A stretch of 64,000 bases of DNA from Salinibaculum litoreum (lineage in GTDB: Archaea > Halobacteriota > Halobacteria > Halobacteriales > Haloarculaceae): assembly GCA_009789175.1 (NCBI GenBank), contig CP046866.1:1860001-1924000 (forward strand), read 5' to 3'. Position 1 is the first letter of the stretch, and each line of letters opens with the position of its first letter. The position numbers were made by a program, and so were the translations under genes. The notes under the pieces were generated by a model, which ran no database searches, was not told the origin of the DNA, and worked only from the letters and a program-made list of their open reading frames with translations. This document shows, in pieces, positions 43,023 through 52,041 of the stretch.

Positions 43023-43886
43023 CTATTGGCGTGCCTGCTCCAGCCAGCCGGGCCTCTCGACAGTTGTGGAGCCAAGACCCGTCGTCTCGAACGTGTAGGT
43101 CGTCCGGAAAGGAGTGTCGTCAGTTGTGCTGTCAAAGGAGTACTCCAGAGAACGGACGACGCCCCGGCGGTCCACCAGCACCATCGCGGAGAAGTTCGAT
43201 ACCGAGTCGTCGAGGTCAGAGTCTGCTGTGACGGAATCACTGGTGAGTCGGTACAGCGTCCGACCGTTGCGCTCGGTTTGCCGGTCGTAGGTGAACTCGA
43301 ACTGCATGGCGAGAAAGGTCAGGTCAAAGCCCGTCGACTGTCGATAGAGGGTGCTGAAGTTCCGGGCTGGCTCGGATTCGGTCCCGTACTCGACGTTCCC
43401 GTCGACGGCGGTGCGGATGTAGACGGTGTCGCTGCCGTCGACGAGTTCCCGGTACTCGGTGGTGTTGTCGACACTCGTCTGTGAGTCGGTCCTGACAGAC
43501 CGGTTAACGACGATTTTCGCCCGCCCCTGGTCAGCCGATGCCTGTAGTCGGTATCGGGTGACCGTCTCACCGTCGCCGTCGAGTGCCTCACGACGATTCG
43601 TCGCTCGCGTCGTGTAACTGCTCTCGTTGTTGACCGTCCGGGCGTGGGTGATGAATAGCCCGGTCTCGTTGACGCCGCCGTCGGTGAGCCAGGAGAACTC
43701 CTGAGGGTTCTCGACGAGGTCGACGTTCGGTGAGGAGTCGTTCGACGGCGAGTCCGTCGGCGTCTCTGTGACCGACGGCTCCGGCTGGGTCGTCCCCTCG
43801 GTCGTTTGCGTTGCAGTTTCGGAGCCGCTGCACCCGGCGACGAGGAGCGCCGCCGCGAGCGCGACGACCAGTAGCGTGCGACGCAT
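43023..43886 (-). CDS. Haloarchaeal lipoprotein (DUF7537-like)
   Basis: 287 residues from MRRTLLVVALAAALLVAGCSGS; the lipobox is LVAGC with Cys19 as the lipid-modified residue. A Thr/Pro/Ser-rich linker (about 22-55) precedes a folded domain with N-glycosylation sites NET, NES, NRS and NTT. The domain shows alternating beta strands (VTRYRLQASADQGRAKIVVNRS, GRTLYRLTSDS, AMVLVDRRGVVRSLEYSF) resembling the LolA/outer-membrane-lipoprotein carrier fold. It should be anchored outside the membrane; ligand unknown. Confidence 0.88.
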   Translation of the reverse strand: MRRTLLVVALAAALLVAGCSGSETATQTTEGTTQPEPSVTETPTDSPSNDSSPNVDLVENPQEFSWLTDGGVNETGLFITHARTVNNESSYTTRATNRREALDGDGETVTRYRLQASADQGRAKIVVNRSVRTDSQTSVDNTTEYRELVDGSDTVYIRTAVDGNVEYGTESEPARNFSTLYRQSTGFDLTFLAMQFEFTYDRQTERNGRTLYRLTSDSVTADSDLDDSVSNFSAMVLVDRRGVVRSLEYSFDSTTDDTPFRTTYTFETTGLGSTTVERPGWLEQARQ

Positions 43887-43988
43887 ACCGGTGTGTTCCG
43901 CATGAACTCTCAAAAGGGTCATGGGGCGGTAGCGCACGCGCGATGACAAGCGAAGACGGTTTGAGGGGGGTGGCCTATGTGAGTCACA

Positions 43989-44552
43989 ATGAGTCAGGAC
44001 GATTCGACGGAGCTAGAGCATGAAAATGCCGGACAGGATGTCATTGCGGTCGATGCCGAGGACAACGAGCAGGGGCTTGTCAACCGACTCGACGCCCACA
44101 CTGGCGACGGCATCCGCCACCGGGCGTTCACGACACTGCTGTTCGATGAGGACGGACGCGTCCTGCTGGCCCAGCGTGCCCCCGGCAAGCGACTGTGGGA
44201 CACCCACTGGGACGGCACCGTCGCCTCCCACCCCGTGGAGGGACAGTCGCAGGTCGAGGCCGCTCGGGAACGACTGGAAGAGGAACTGGGCATCACACCC
44301 GACCAGTACGACGAACTGGAGGTGACCGACCGCTTCGAGTACAAACGCTACTACGAGAACGCCGGCATCGAGTGGGAGGTCTGTGCGGTGTTGCAGGCGA
44401 CGCTGTCAGAGACGACGCTTGACCCCGACCCCGAGGAAGTCGGCGGGCTGATGTGGGTGCCCTACGAGCGCCTCCACGAGAACCCGCAGTGGTACCGCCA
44501 GCTACGCCTGTGTCCCTGGTTCGAGATTGCGATGCGCCGGGACGTGGAGTAA
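43989..44552 (+). CDS. idi: Isopentenyl-diphosphate isomerase type 1-like protein lacking the catalytic cysteine
   Basis: 187 residues of the Nudix Idi fold: VNRLDAHTGDGIRHRAFTTLLFDEDGRVLLAQRA, then WDTHWDGTVASHPVEGQ, LEEELGI, then IEWEVCAVLQA. Metal ligands match E. coli His25, His32 and His69 (DAHTGDGIRH and SHPV), and the Glu of EWEVC is kept. The Cys67 position of NSVCGHP is Ala here (GTVASHP). In E. coli that Cys is essential for isomerisation. It may use another residue, or have become a Nudix hydrolase. Found in the same direction as its neighbours, with a normal start. Confidence 0.88.
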   Translation: MSQDDSTELEHENAGQDVIAVDAEDNEQGLVNRLDAHTGDGIRHRAFTTLLFDEDGRVLLAQRAPGKRLWDTHWDGTVASHPVEGQSQVEAARERLEEELGITPDQYDELEVTDRFEYKRYYENAGIEWEVCAVLQATLSETTLDPDPEEVGGLMWVPYERLHENPQWYRQLRLCPWFEIAMRRDVE

Positions 44553-44752
44553 GGGGGACAACAGCGGCGTCCGAGCCAGCGGACGTGATAACGCGGGCGT
44601 CTGTTCAACTGGAAGAGGAGTGTGACCCATCTATTTAGGCCCCCATCAGAAACTGGGAAGGAATGGTTTTGGCTGGCTGCCAGGTGACGGACAGGTTACC
44701 GAGACGATATAGCGTCGACAGTTGGATGCGCTCCGTGGACAGTGCTCGATAG

Positions 44753-47095
44753 ATGGCGGGACCGAAACTATCCCGGCGCTCACTGCTGCGGGGGACCGGT
44801 GCAGGTGTTCTCGGGGCCATTGCACTCTCGACGGGACCGGCAAGCGGCCACGAGTCCTACGAGGCCAGCGCACAGGACCTGCTCGGGCCGATACTCGTCC
44901 GACCGCGACCGGAACAGGGCTTCAACTACCCGTATTTCCTGTACGCACCGGCCCCGAACGGTGACGGGAAGCGCCCGATTCTGGTCGAACCGAACAACAC
45001 GGGGACGGCGACCGACGAGTACCGAAGGCACCTGACGAGAGCGGCCGACCTCACCGCGAACGGCAACGGCCGAACGCTCAGCGAGGCTCTGACCGTCCCG
45101 CTTTTAGTTCCGGTCTTCCCGCGGTCACGGACCAACCCTGTCGGCGGGAACACCTACACGCACGCGCTGGACGTCGACACGCTGGAGGTGACCAGTGGCG
45201 AGGCGGCACGCATCGACGAGCAACTGCTGTCGATGGTCGACCACGCAGCCGAGTTGCTGTCGGGCATCTCCTATCCAGTTCAGGGCGAGGAGATTCTCAT
45301 GCACGGGTTCTCGGCCTCGGGTAACTTCGTCAACCGGTTCCCCGCTATCCACCCCGACCGGGTGCGAGCGGTCACGGCCGGTGGTATCAACGGGACGGCG
45401 GTCCTCCCCATCACGGAGGCGAAAGGGCACACGCTGAACTACCACATCGGCGTCGCGGACCTCGAATCGCTCGTCGGCGAACCCTTCGACCTGGATGCCT
45501 TCCGGGAGGTCGAACAGTACGTCTACATGGGCGCGGAGGACGACAACGACACGATTCCCTACAGCGACGCCTGGGGGGAGACCCAGCGCCAGATTGCGCT
45601 GGACGTCTACGGCGAGGACATGCAGGCCGACCGGATGCCCTACTGCGAGTCCGTCTACGACGAGGCTGGCGTCGCAGCGACCTTTAAAATCTACGACGGC
45701 GTCGGCCACAGGACCACACCCGAGATGATGGCCGACCTCGTCGAGTTCCACAGGCGAAACGTCGGGCTCTCCAGCGTGTCGTTCACTAGCCCACCCGGGG
45801 ACGGAACCACGAGCGTCGCTCTGGACGTGACGGTGGCCCCCGACGCCGGCGATAGCTTCGATATCAGGGTCTTCGACGATGCCGGTGGGGACCTGACCGC
45901 TACCCCAGCGTCGGTCAGTGGGGGAGAGTCCACCGACACACACGTCACCCTCACGCGGGACCTGACGACGGCGGAGACGGTCACGGCAGCGGTCCTGCTT
46001 GCGGGTGAGACGAACCGGGAAGCGGCCATCGCAGACGCCACGGCGACGGTCGTGGAGTCAGTCCAGGCCGGCATCGTCGGAACGCCGACTGACGGCGAAG
46101 CCAGCCTGACAGTCGAGTACGCCATCGACGGCGAATACGAGACGGGGTCGCCTCTCCACGTCTACGTCACAGTTGGGGACGGCGACCAGACACTCGTCGA
46201 CACTATCGACCCGGGCAGTGCGGGAACAGCGACGTACGATCTCGAATCCGGGGGCGACAACGTGCCCTTCGTCGCGGGCGAGACAGTGACGGTTCGGTTC
46301 ACCGATATCGACGCGGACGAGGACGTGGCTGGGGACACCGCGACAGTCGCAGAGACCGACGGGCTGAGGACACCGGCGACCGTCTCGTTTGGCTCGCACC
46401 CGACCTACGACGACACGGAGCTATCGGTCGAGTACAGCCTCGACGCCGCCTACGAGGTGGACGGGTTCGTGGGACTGTACTTCCGGACAGCCGAGAACCC
46501 ACCACTCCTGCTCGACCGGATACAGCCCGGTGAAAATACGACGGCAGCCTATCCCATCGACAAGTATCCATTCGAGGCGGCCGACGAGGCCGTCCTCTCG
46601 GTCACTGATGGCAAGACGCTGGCACGCGAGAGCGCGCTCGTCCTCGTCCGCGAACCGGAGGAGGACGATAACTCGGCGGGTGAGCCGACAGCGACATTCG
46701 AGTACAGTCCGGACGCACCGACCGCCGGTGAGTCGGTCAGCTTCGACGCGACGAACGCGGGCTCACCGAACGGCGAACTGCTCGGCTACGAGTGGTTCTT
46801 CGGCGAGGATGCGACTGGAGCCGGCGAGACAGTCAGCTACGCCTTCGAGGAAGGTGGAACGTACACGGTCCGACTCGAACTCGTCGACGAAGCCGGGAAG
46901 TCAACATCGGTCGAGCGGACGGTGACCGTCGAGAGCGACGGGACCGCAGCGGAATCCGCGGAGACGGCCGACCCCGGAGAGACAACCACTGCCGGCGAGA
47001 GGGACGACACTGCGGGGGAGGACGGGGCGGGATTCGGCGTCCTCGCGGGGCTGTCGGGGCTGGCCAGCGCTGGCTACCTGCTCGGACGCACATAA
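44753..47095 (+). CDS. Secreted Tat-dependent alpha/beta hydrolase with PKD domain and PGF-type anchor
   Basis: 780 residues. The Tat signal is SRRSLLRGTGAGVLGAIALS (7-26). Residues 45-345 form an alpha/beta hydrolase: LMHGFSASGNFVNRFPAIHPDRV has nucleophile Ser187, and GVGHRTTPEM holds a candidate catalytic His. Then there are Ig-like beta regions (350-640), a PKD domain (about 645-725) with YEWFFGEDATGAGETVSYAFEEGGTYTVRLELVDEAG, an acidic Thr-rich stalk and a C-terminal helix (GFGVLAGLSGLASAGYLL) of PGF-CTERM type. It probably breaks down an extracellular polymer at the cell surface; substrate unknown. Confidence 0.9.
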   Translation: MAGPKLSRRSLLRGTGAGVLGAIALSTGPASGHESYEASAQDLLGPILVRPRPEQGFNYPYFLYAPAPNGDGKRPILVEPNNTGTATDEYRRHLTRAADLTANGNGRTLSEALTVPLLVPVFPRSRTNPVGGNTYTHALDVDTLEVTSGEAARIDEQLLSMVDHAAELLSGISYPVQGEEILMHGFSASGNFVNRFPAIHPDRVRAVTAGGINGTAVLPITEAKGHTLNYHIGVADLESLVGEPFDLDAFREVEQYVYMGAEDDNDTIPYSDAWGETQRQIALDVYGEDMQADRMPYCESVYDEAGVAATFKIYDGVGHRTTPEMMADLVEFHRRNVGLSSVSFTSPPGDGTTSVALDVTVAPDAGDSFDIRVFDDAGGDLTATPASVSGGESTDTHVTLTRDLTTAETVTAAVLLAGETNREAAIADATATVVESVQAGIVGTPTDGEASLTVEYAIDGEYETGSPLHVYVTVGDGDQTLVDTIDPGSAGTATYDLESGGDNVPFVAGETVTVRFTDIDADEDVAGDTATVAETDGLRTPATVSFGSHPTYDDTELSVEYSLDAAYEVDGFVGLYFRTAENPPLLLDRIQPGENTTAAYPIDKYPFEAADEAVLSVTDGKTLARESALVLVREPEEDDNSAGEPTATFEYSPDAPTAGESVSFDATNAGSPNGELLGYEWFFGEDATGAGETVSYAFEEGGTYTVRLELVDEAGKSTSVERTVTVESDGTAAESAETADPGETTTAGERDDTAGEDGAGFGVLAGLSGLASAGYLLGRT

Positions 47096-47126
47096 GATGC
47101 GAGTGACGAGGAGTGAGACCAGACGG

Positions 47127-48884
47127 TTACTCGACCTCGCCGCCGTCAGGGGTCGATTCGGGGCGTGACTGGTCCCCGTCAGGGTTTCCAGCAGTCTCCC
47201 GGGTATCGGCCGCAGACGCTCGTGGCAGCCGGAGACTGACGACAGTCCCCTCCGGCGAGGAGTCGAAGGACAGCGACCCGCCGTGGTACTCGACGACCCA
47301 GTTGGCCAGCCACAGCCCGACGCCACTGGTGTGTTCAAGCGGTGTTTCACGGCCCTGGGCGATTGTCTGGACCTCCTGAGTGTCGATGCCGGGGCCATCG
47401 TCGGAGACGGTGAGGACGACGAACTCGTCGTCGCTGGCGCTGGAGTCGACGGTAACCTCGACGCGTGGCTGGGCGCTGTCGTTGTGTTCGATAGCGTTGA
47501 CGACGAGTTCGTCGAAAGCGACAGTCACCGTCGGCCCGGCGGCAACGCGGAGGTCGTCGGGAACCGAGAGGGAAAGTGTCGCTTCGGGATACTCCTGCAT
47601 CCGACTGCCAAGTTCGGATTCGAGGTGTTCGGCGAGTGCGAGTGTCCCGCCGGCCTCGGTTTCGAACAGCCGTGAGAGCCGGCCGACCTTGTCGCTTCGG
47701 TCGACGATTGTGTCGACCGTTTCGACGGCCGTGGTGAGTTGCTGTTCGACGCGTTCCTCCTCGACGGTGTCCCGCGCGAGGGCGACGTTGCCCCGGACGA
47801 CGTTGAGTTCGTTTCGGATGTTGTGTCGAAACAGGCGGTTGAGTACGTCGAGTCGCTGTTCGCGGCGGCGCTGCTCTGTCACGTCACGGAGGCTCACGAG
47901 CCGCCCGGAGAGCGTGCCATAGCCCCGCGAGAGTTCCGAGACCTGCACGTCGTAGTACCGGACCGTTCCCTCGACATCCAGCCGGAGCGGTGAGTCCCCG
48001 GTTGCGAGCGCGTCGGCAAGCGGGGGCAGGACCGCGGACAGGGGCTGTCCGAGGTACTCGTCTGTAGCATCGTCGAGCAGGGCCGCACCGGCGGGGTTGG
48101 CCTCGACGACGCGGTCGTCCTCGGCGAGGATGTAGACGCAGTCGTCGAGTTCGGTCAGCATCTCCTCGCGGCCGAGTTCGCGGACCGCGGGTGCAATCTG
48201 GAGCAACTGGGTTCGAAAAACCGCCACCGCGAGGACGATACCGCTCAGAACGTACGCGAGGCCGCTGGGGTCAAGTCCCCGCGGGAGGGCTCCAAAGATG
48301 TAAGCAGCGTTGGCGACCATCGGAATGGCAACCGCAAGCAGGAGCGCTGTACTCTGGGTCCGGTAGAGTTCGTTTCTGGTGACGAACGTCCACACGAGCA
48401 ACAGGCCACCGGCCGCGACCAGCAGATACGAGTATGCCTGATGGCCCCAGAACGCCAGGCCGAACTCGGTAGCATAGAGGCTGTAGTCGCCGAGAAACGT
48501 CCGTGTGGCGTCAGTCCAGACGAGGGAGTGGTCGGTCGCGGTCCAGACGAGCACGACGAACACCCCGGGTTCGACCAGCAGGAGTGCGAGCCGCCGTCGG
48601 GTCAGCCAGCGCTCGCGGCCGGTGTACTCGAGGACGGTCACCAGCCACGCCAGCGGGACGACCGTCGAGCAGGTGAGTGCGACCTGGGTCCAGAAACGGA
48701 GGCTGTCAAGCCCAGCAGCGGCGACGGTTAGCCCCTCGGCGACCGCCCAGAAACTCGCGGCGACGACGAACACCGTCAGCGGTCGCGCACCGGGTCTGTC
48801 ACTCTGTAGCCATGCGAAAAACGCCACCCCCATACCGACGACTGCAGCCAACAACACCAGTGGGAGATAGACCGGCTGGGCCAT
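47127..48884 (-). CDS. Histidine kinase with multi-helix membrane sensor, PAS and HATPase domains
   Basis: 585 residues. Seven hydrophobic helices in 1-225 form the HisKA-7TM sensor. A PAS domain covers about 240-345 (DCVYILAEDDRVVEANPAGAALL). The H-box is LFRHNIRNELNVVRGNV with phosphoaccepting His around residue 358; the N box is FDELVVNAIEHND, G1 is SDDGPGID and G2 is GVGLWLANWV. A 25-residue acidic tail follows. It should phosphorylate a response regulator not encoded next to it. Confidence 0.93.
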   Translation of the reverse strand: MAQPVYLPLVLLAAVVGMGVAFFAWLQSDRPGARPLTVFVVAASFWAVAEGLTVAAAGLDSLRFWTQVALTCSTVVPLAWLVTVLEYTGRERWLTRRRLALLLVEPGVFVVLVWTATDHSLVWTDATRTFLGDYSLYATEFGLAFWGHQAYSYLLVAAGGLLLVWTFVTRNELYRTQSTALLLAVAIPMVANAAYIFGALPRGLDPSGLAYVLSGIVLAVAVFRTQLLQIAPAVRELGREEMLTELDDCVYILAEDDRVVEANPAGAALLDDATDEYLGQPLSAVLPPLADALATGDSPLRLDVEGTVRYYDVQVSELSRGYGTLSGRLVSLRDVTEQRRREQRLDVLNRLFRHNIRNELNVVRGNVALARDTVEEERVEQQLTTAVETVDTIVDRSDKVGRLSRLFETEAGGTLALAEHLESELGSRMQEYPEATLSLSVPDDLRVAAGPTVTVAFDELVVNAIEHNDSAQPRVEVTVDSSASDDEFVVLTVSDDGPGIDTQEVQTIAQGRETPLEHTSGVGLWLANWVVEYHGGSLSFDSSPEGTVVSLRLPRASAADTRETAGNPDGDQSRPESTPDGGEVE

Positions 48885-48971
48885 CGCGGATGGTCAGTAG
48901 ATGGGTTGCGAGGTTAAATATCCCGGGCCAAAGCCACGGCAAGGGACCCGACACCCGGGCTGGACAACGAT

Positions 48972-49991
48972 TTACGCCTCGACCGGTGCCGGCTCGGAGC
49001 CCTCAAGCGTCTCGAGGAACGCCTCGACATCGAGTGCAGCCATGCTCCCGGTCCCGGCGGCGGTAATCGCCTGCCGGTAGCGAGGGTCGGCGACATCGCC
49101 AGCAGCGAAGACGCCGTCGACGGTCGTCCGTGCCGTCGCCCGACCGTCACCGTCGGTCTGTGGAAGCACGTAGCCGTCGTCGTCGAGTTCGACACCCGTG
49201 TTCCGCAGGAATCCAGTGTTTGGCGTGTGGCCGACTGCGTAGAACACGCCGCCGACATCGACGCGTTCGGTCTCGACCTCGGTGCCGGACTCAAATTTCT
49301 CCCGTGGATGGCCCTCAGGGTGGGAGATGAGAGTGGCGGCAGTGACACCCTCCTCTGTGGAGCCGTGAATCGACCGGAGTTCAGTGTTCCACCGGAAGTC
49401 GATGTCGTCGTGGTCGCGGGCGCGGTCGGCCATAATCTCGGAGGCCCGGAGTTCCTCACGGCGATGGACGACGGTCACCGAGTCGGCGAATTTCGCCAGA
49501 AACAGCGCCTCCTCCATGGCGCTGTCACCGCCGCCGACGACGAGGACATCGTCACCGCGGTGGAAGGCACCGTCACAGGTCGCACACGTCGACAGGCCAT
49601 GCCCCATGAGGTCGGCCTCGTTGTCCGCGCCGACCCAGCGTGCGCTGGCGCCGGTGGCGACGACGAGCGCACGGGTGTGAATCGTCTCGCCGTTCGAGAG
49701 TGTGAGCGCTTTTGGCTGACCGTCGAGGTCGGCGGACTCGATACTGCCGTGGCGGAACTGCGCGCCGAACTGCTCGGCTTGCTCTTTGCCCTGCTGTATC
49801 AGTTCCATCCCGCCGACGCCCTCGGGGAAGCCCAGGTAGTTCTCGACATCGGTGGTCAGGGTCAACTGGCCGCCAGGCTCGTCGCCTTCGAGGACGAGCG
49901 GGTCGAGGTCGGCACGCGCAGCGTAGACGGCCGCCGAGAGGCCGGCAACGCCCGAGCCCGCGATGACCACGTCGTGGGTGTCCGCAGTCAT
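48972..49991 (-). CDS. trxB: Thioredoxin reductase
   Basis: 339 residues. FAD motif VIAGSGVAGLSAAVYAARAD, the catalytic CATC at Cys136-Cys139 in LSTCATCDGAF, the NADPH motif VLVVGGGDSAMEEALFLAK and the C-terminal FAD motif DGVFAAGDVADPRYRQAITAAGTGSMAALD are present. It reduces thioredoxin with NADPH (or ferredoxin in some archaea). It starts immediately after the trxA stop, with no intergenic bases, so the two genes are one transcription unit. Part of the sulfane/redox regulon proposed here. Confidence 0.96.
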   Translation of the reverse strand: MTADTHDVVIAGSGVAGLSAAVYAARADLDPLVLEGDEPGGQLTLTTDVENYLGFPEGVGGMELIQQGKEQAEQFGAQFRHGSIESADLDGQPKALTLSNGETIHTRALVVATGASARWVGADNEADLMGHGLSTCATCDGAFHRGDDVLVVGGGDSAMEEALFLAKFADSVTVVHRREELRASEIMADRARDHDDIDFRWNTELRSIHGSTEEGVTAATLISHPEGHPREKFESGTEVETERVDVGGVFYAVGHTPNTGFLRNTGVELDDDGYVLPQTDGDGRATARTTVDGVFAAGDVADPRYRQAITAAGTGSMAALDVEAFLETLEGSEPAPVEA

Positions 49992-50351
49992 CTACTCGGT
50001 GTACTCCCCGACCAGCGAGCGGAGCTGTTCCTCGCTTTGGACACCCACGACTTCCTCGACTTGCATGCCGTCGGCAAACAGTACGAGGGTCGGCACGCCA
50101 CGGACACCGTACTGCTGGGCGAGAGGCTGGTTTTCGTCCACGTCGACTTTGGCGACGGCAGCATCAGTCTCGGCGGCCAGTGTCTCGACGACGGGTTCGA
50201 GCATCTTGCACGGACCGCACCAGTCAGCGTAGAAGTCCACGAGGACGACATCGTTGTCACTGACGAACTCGTCGAGTTCGGACTGGCCGTCGATTTGAGC
50301 CGGTTCACGCGGCGTGGTCGCGTCTGCGTCGGATGCTGATTCAGCTGTCAT
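49992..50351 (-). CDS. trxA: Thioredoxin
   Basis: 119 residues from MTAESASDAD. Active site WCGPC with Cys45 and Cys48, cis-Pro in RGVPTLVLF and the usual order of strands and helices (VLVDFYADWCGPCKMLEPVVETLA). The first 22 residues are a haloarchaeal extension. It is the first gene of trxA-trxB. Its promoter carries an interrupted palindrome of the regulon motif (50385-50405) next to a TTAAC TATA-like element. Confidence 0.96.
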   Translation of the reverse strand: MTAESASDADATTPREPAQIDGQSELDEFVSDNDVVLVDFYADWCGPCKMLEPVVETLAAETDAAVAKVDVDENQPLAQQYGVRGVPTLVLFADGMQVEEVVGVQSEEQLRSLVGEYTE

Positions 50352-50384
50352 CACTCTCACGTAGGGGCCACCGGCAGTTAAGGT

Positions 50385-50405
50385 TTTTGGGTGTATTGCA
50401 CAATA
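50385..50405 (-). promoter_or_regulatory. Regulon motif (TATTG-N11-CAAAA) upstream of trxA-trxB
   Basis: On the minus strand TATTG, eleven bases, CAAAA, four of five bases in the second arm matching CAATA. It also includes the compact dyad GTATTG-CA-CAATAC (50393-50406). It is 34-54 bases before the trxA ATG and abuts a TATA-like TTAAC. Confidence 0.55.
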
Positions 50406-50538
50406 CTATCAGAGCCAACCAGTGCGCAGTCCCGGAGGTGTGCGTCACAGTCACGAGAGGGGAAGCTGGCCGAAGGCGGCGGAAACACTCGACGGGAAAC
50501 GGAGTGGAAAACGGGGAGCCGACAGCCCGGTCGTGCAG

Positions 50539-50943
50539 TCAGCTTTCGAGAGACTGCGTGGTGGGGCTGCTCTCGTCGTATTTCTGTTCGAACTCCTGGA
50601 TGAGTTGGCCCATCTTGGCGTACCAGTCGTTGAGCAGGCGCTGCATGTCATCGGCAATGTTCGCCGGGTCAGTAGGCCTGTAGACGTGGTAATACCCGCC
50701 CTGGTCGTAGTTCACCTGCTCTTTCTGGATGAATCCAGCCTGGAGCAGGCGCTGGACCGCACGGTACGCTGTCGAGCGCTCGCGATCGACCGTTTCCGCT
50801 ATCTCGTCGACTGTCAACGGCTCGTCAGTGTCCACGAGCGCCTGGAAGACATCCCTGTCGAGCTGTTTGAGGCCGTGGAAACACTCCAGGAGCCCCTCGC
50901 ACACCATATCCTGCTGGAGTTGTTCGGCCATCGAATCTGGCAT
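50539..50943 (-). CDS. TrmB-like helix-turn-helix regulator with two cysteines (candidate regulator of the sulfur island)
   Basis: 134 residues from MPDSMAEQLQQDMVCEGLLECFHGLKQL. The HTH is at about 40-72: PLTVDEIAETVDRERSTAYRAVQRLLQAGFIQKEQVNYDQGG, with wing text YYHVYRP. A short C-terminal helix (IADDMQRLLNDWYAKMGQLIQEFEQKY) suits dimerisation. Cys15 and Cys21 in the N-terminal helix could form a disulfide or persulfide, a plausible sensing pair (inference). No sugar-binding domain, unlike full TrmB. It is encoded between thioredoxin and the SafE operon; its own promoter has a GGATTG-CA-CAATCC dyad, suggesting autoregulation. Confidence 0.87.
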   Translation of the reverse strand: MPDSMAEQLQQDMVCEGLLECFHGLKQLDRDVFQALVDTDEPLTVDEIAETVDRERSTAYRAVQRLLQAGFIQKEQVNYDQGGYYHVYRPTDPANIADDMQRLLNDWYAKMGQLIQEFEQKYDESSPTTQSLES

Positions 50944-50990
50944 TCGTATCAACAGGGTGTATGCTCTCCGCAGTTAAAAGACTTGTGTGT

Positions 50991-51004
50991 GGATTGCACA
51001 ATCC
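50991..51004. promoter_or_regulatory. Dyad GGATTG-CA-CAATCC in regulator promoter
   Basis: Perfect six-base arms, 48-61 bases before the regulator ATG and upstream of a TTTTAAC TATA-like element. It shares the ATTG/CAAT core with the trxA dyad, but the second TATTG-N11-CAATA arm is weak here. Confidence 0.5.
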
Positions 51005-51014
51005 CGCCCCAACC

Positions 51015-52040
51015 TCAGTCGGCAGTCGGGGGGTCAGTGGGTGCTTCCTCGCGGAGCGCGCTCACGCTGCTGTAGACGACAGCACCGCTGACCAGCAGCG
51101 CGGATCCGAGAATCAACACGAGACTGACCGTGTTGAGTACCGCGATGTCGTAGACGTTGCCGAGTTCGCGGACGGCGACGGCGACGGAGCCTCCGAGCAA
51201 CATCAGGCCGAAGTAGACCTTGATTTCGCCTTCGTCGACGATGCTGGTCGCGGCAGACCCCACTCGGGCACCGAGTGCACTGCCGGCCAGCAGGGGCAAC
51301 ACGATGGAGAGGTCGACGCCGCCATCCATCGCGTACAGGAAGCTCCCGATACCGCCGGAGAAGACGATTTCGAAGAGGTCCGTCCCGACAGCGATGGGGA
51401 CCGGCACGCCGATGAGATAGAACAGCGCGGGCATCCGGATGAAGCCGCCCCCGACGCCGAGAAAGCCCGAGAGCAGGCCGGTCACGAACGCGACACCGAG
51501 AATCATCCACAGCGAGACCGACACGCCCCCGCGAAGGGAAATCATCGGTGGCACCCTGTAGGACTGAATCGTCTTTGCGATGTCTGGGATATCCTCGGCG
51601 TCGGCGTCTTCGGCGTCGTGGTCGATGCCGCCGCCGTCGTTCCCTTTCAGTGCCTCGTAGGTGACAAACAGGCCGATACCACCCAGCAGGACGACGTAGG
51701 TCACACTGATGATGCTGCCGGCCATCCCAAGTTCCTCGAGATACAGGACCATTTCCTTGCCGACTTCGATACCGGCGGTGGTCCCGGCAATCATGAGCAC
51801 CCCCAGTTTGTAGTCGACCTGCCCGAGGTCACGGTGTTTCAGCGTTGCGATGACGGAAGTCCCGAACACGAACGCGAGGCCGCTCCCGACAGCGACCCGG
51901 GAGGGATACCCCATCACCAGCAGCGCGGGCGTCACGAGGAACGAACCACCCATCCCGAAAAAGCCAAACAGGATGCCGATGAGCAGCCCGAACCCGACGA
52001 ACATGACCAGTACAGCGAGGCTGATGCCAAGAAATTCCAT
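51015..52040 (-). CDS. TauE/SafE-family sulfite/organosulfur exporter
   Basis: 341 residues from MEFLGISLAVLVMFVG. Two repeats of four hydrophobic helices: ILFGFFGMGGSFLVTPALLVMGYPSRVAVGSGLAFVFGTS and SGFLGVGGGFIRMPALFYLIGVPVPIAVGTDLFEIVFSG each hold the family GxGGG/GMGGS-x-P signature. An acidic loop (DHDAEDADAEDIPDIAK) separates the halves. It should export sulfite, sulfoacetate or related anions. Its ATG starts one base after the stop of a 53-residue membrane protein. Confidence 0.93.
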   Translation of the reverse strand: MEFLGISLAVLVMFVGFGLLIGILFGFFGMGGSFLVTPALLVMGYPSRVAVGSGLAFVFGTSVIATLKHRDLGQVDYKLGVLMIAGTTAGIEVGKEMVLYLEELGMAGSIISVTYVVLLGGIGLFVTYEALKGNDGGGIDHDAEDADAEDIPDIAKTIQSYRVPPMISLRGGVSVSLWMILGVAFVTGLLSGFLGVGGGFIRMPALFYLIGVPVPIAVGTDLFEIVFSGGIGSFLYAMDGGVDLSIVLPLLAGSALGARVGSAATSIVDEGEIKVYFGLMLLGGSVAVAVRELGNVYDIAVLNTVSLVLILGSALLVSGAVVYSSVSALREEAPTDPPTAD

Positions 52041-52041
52041 A

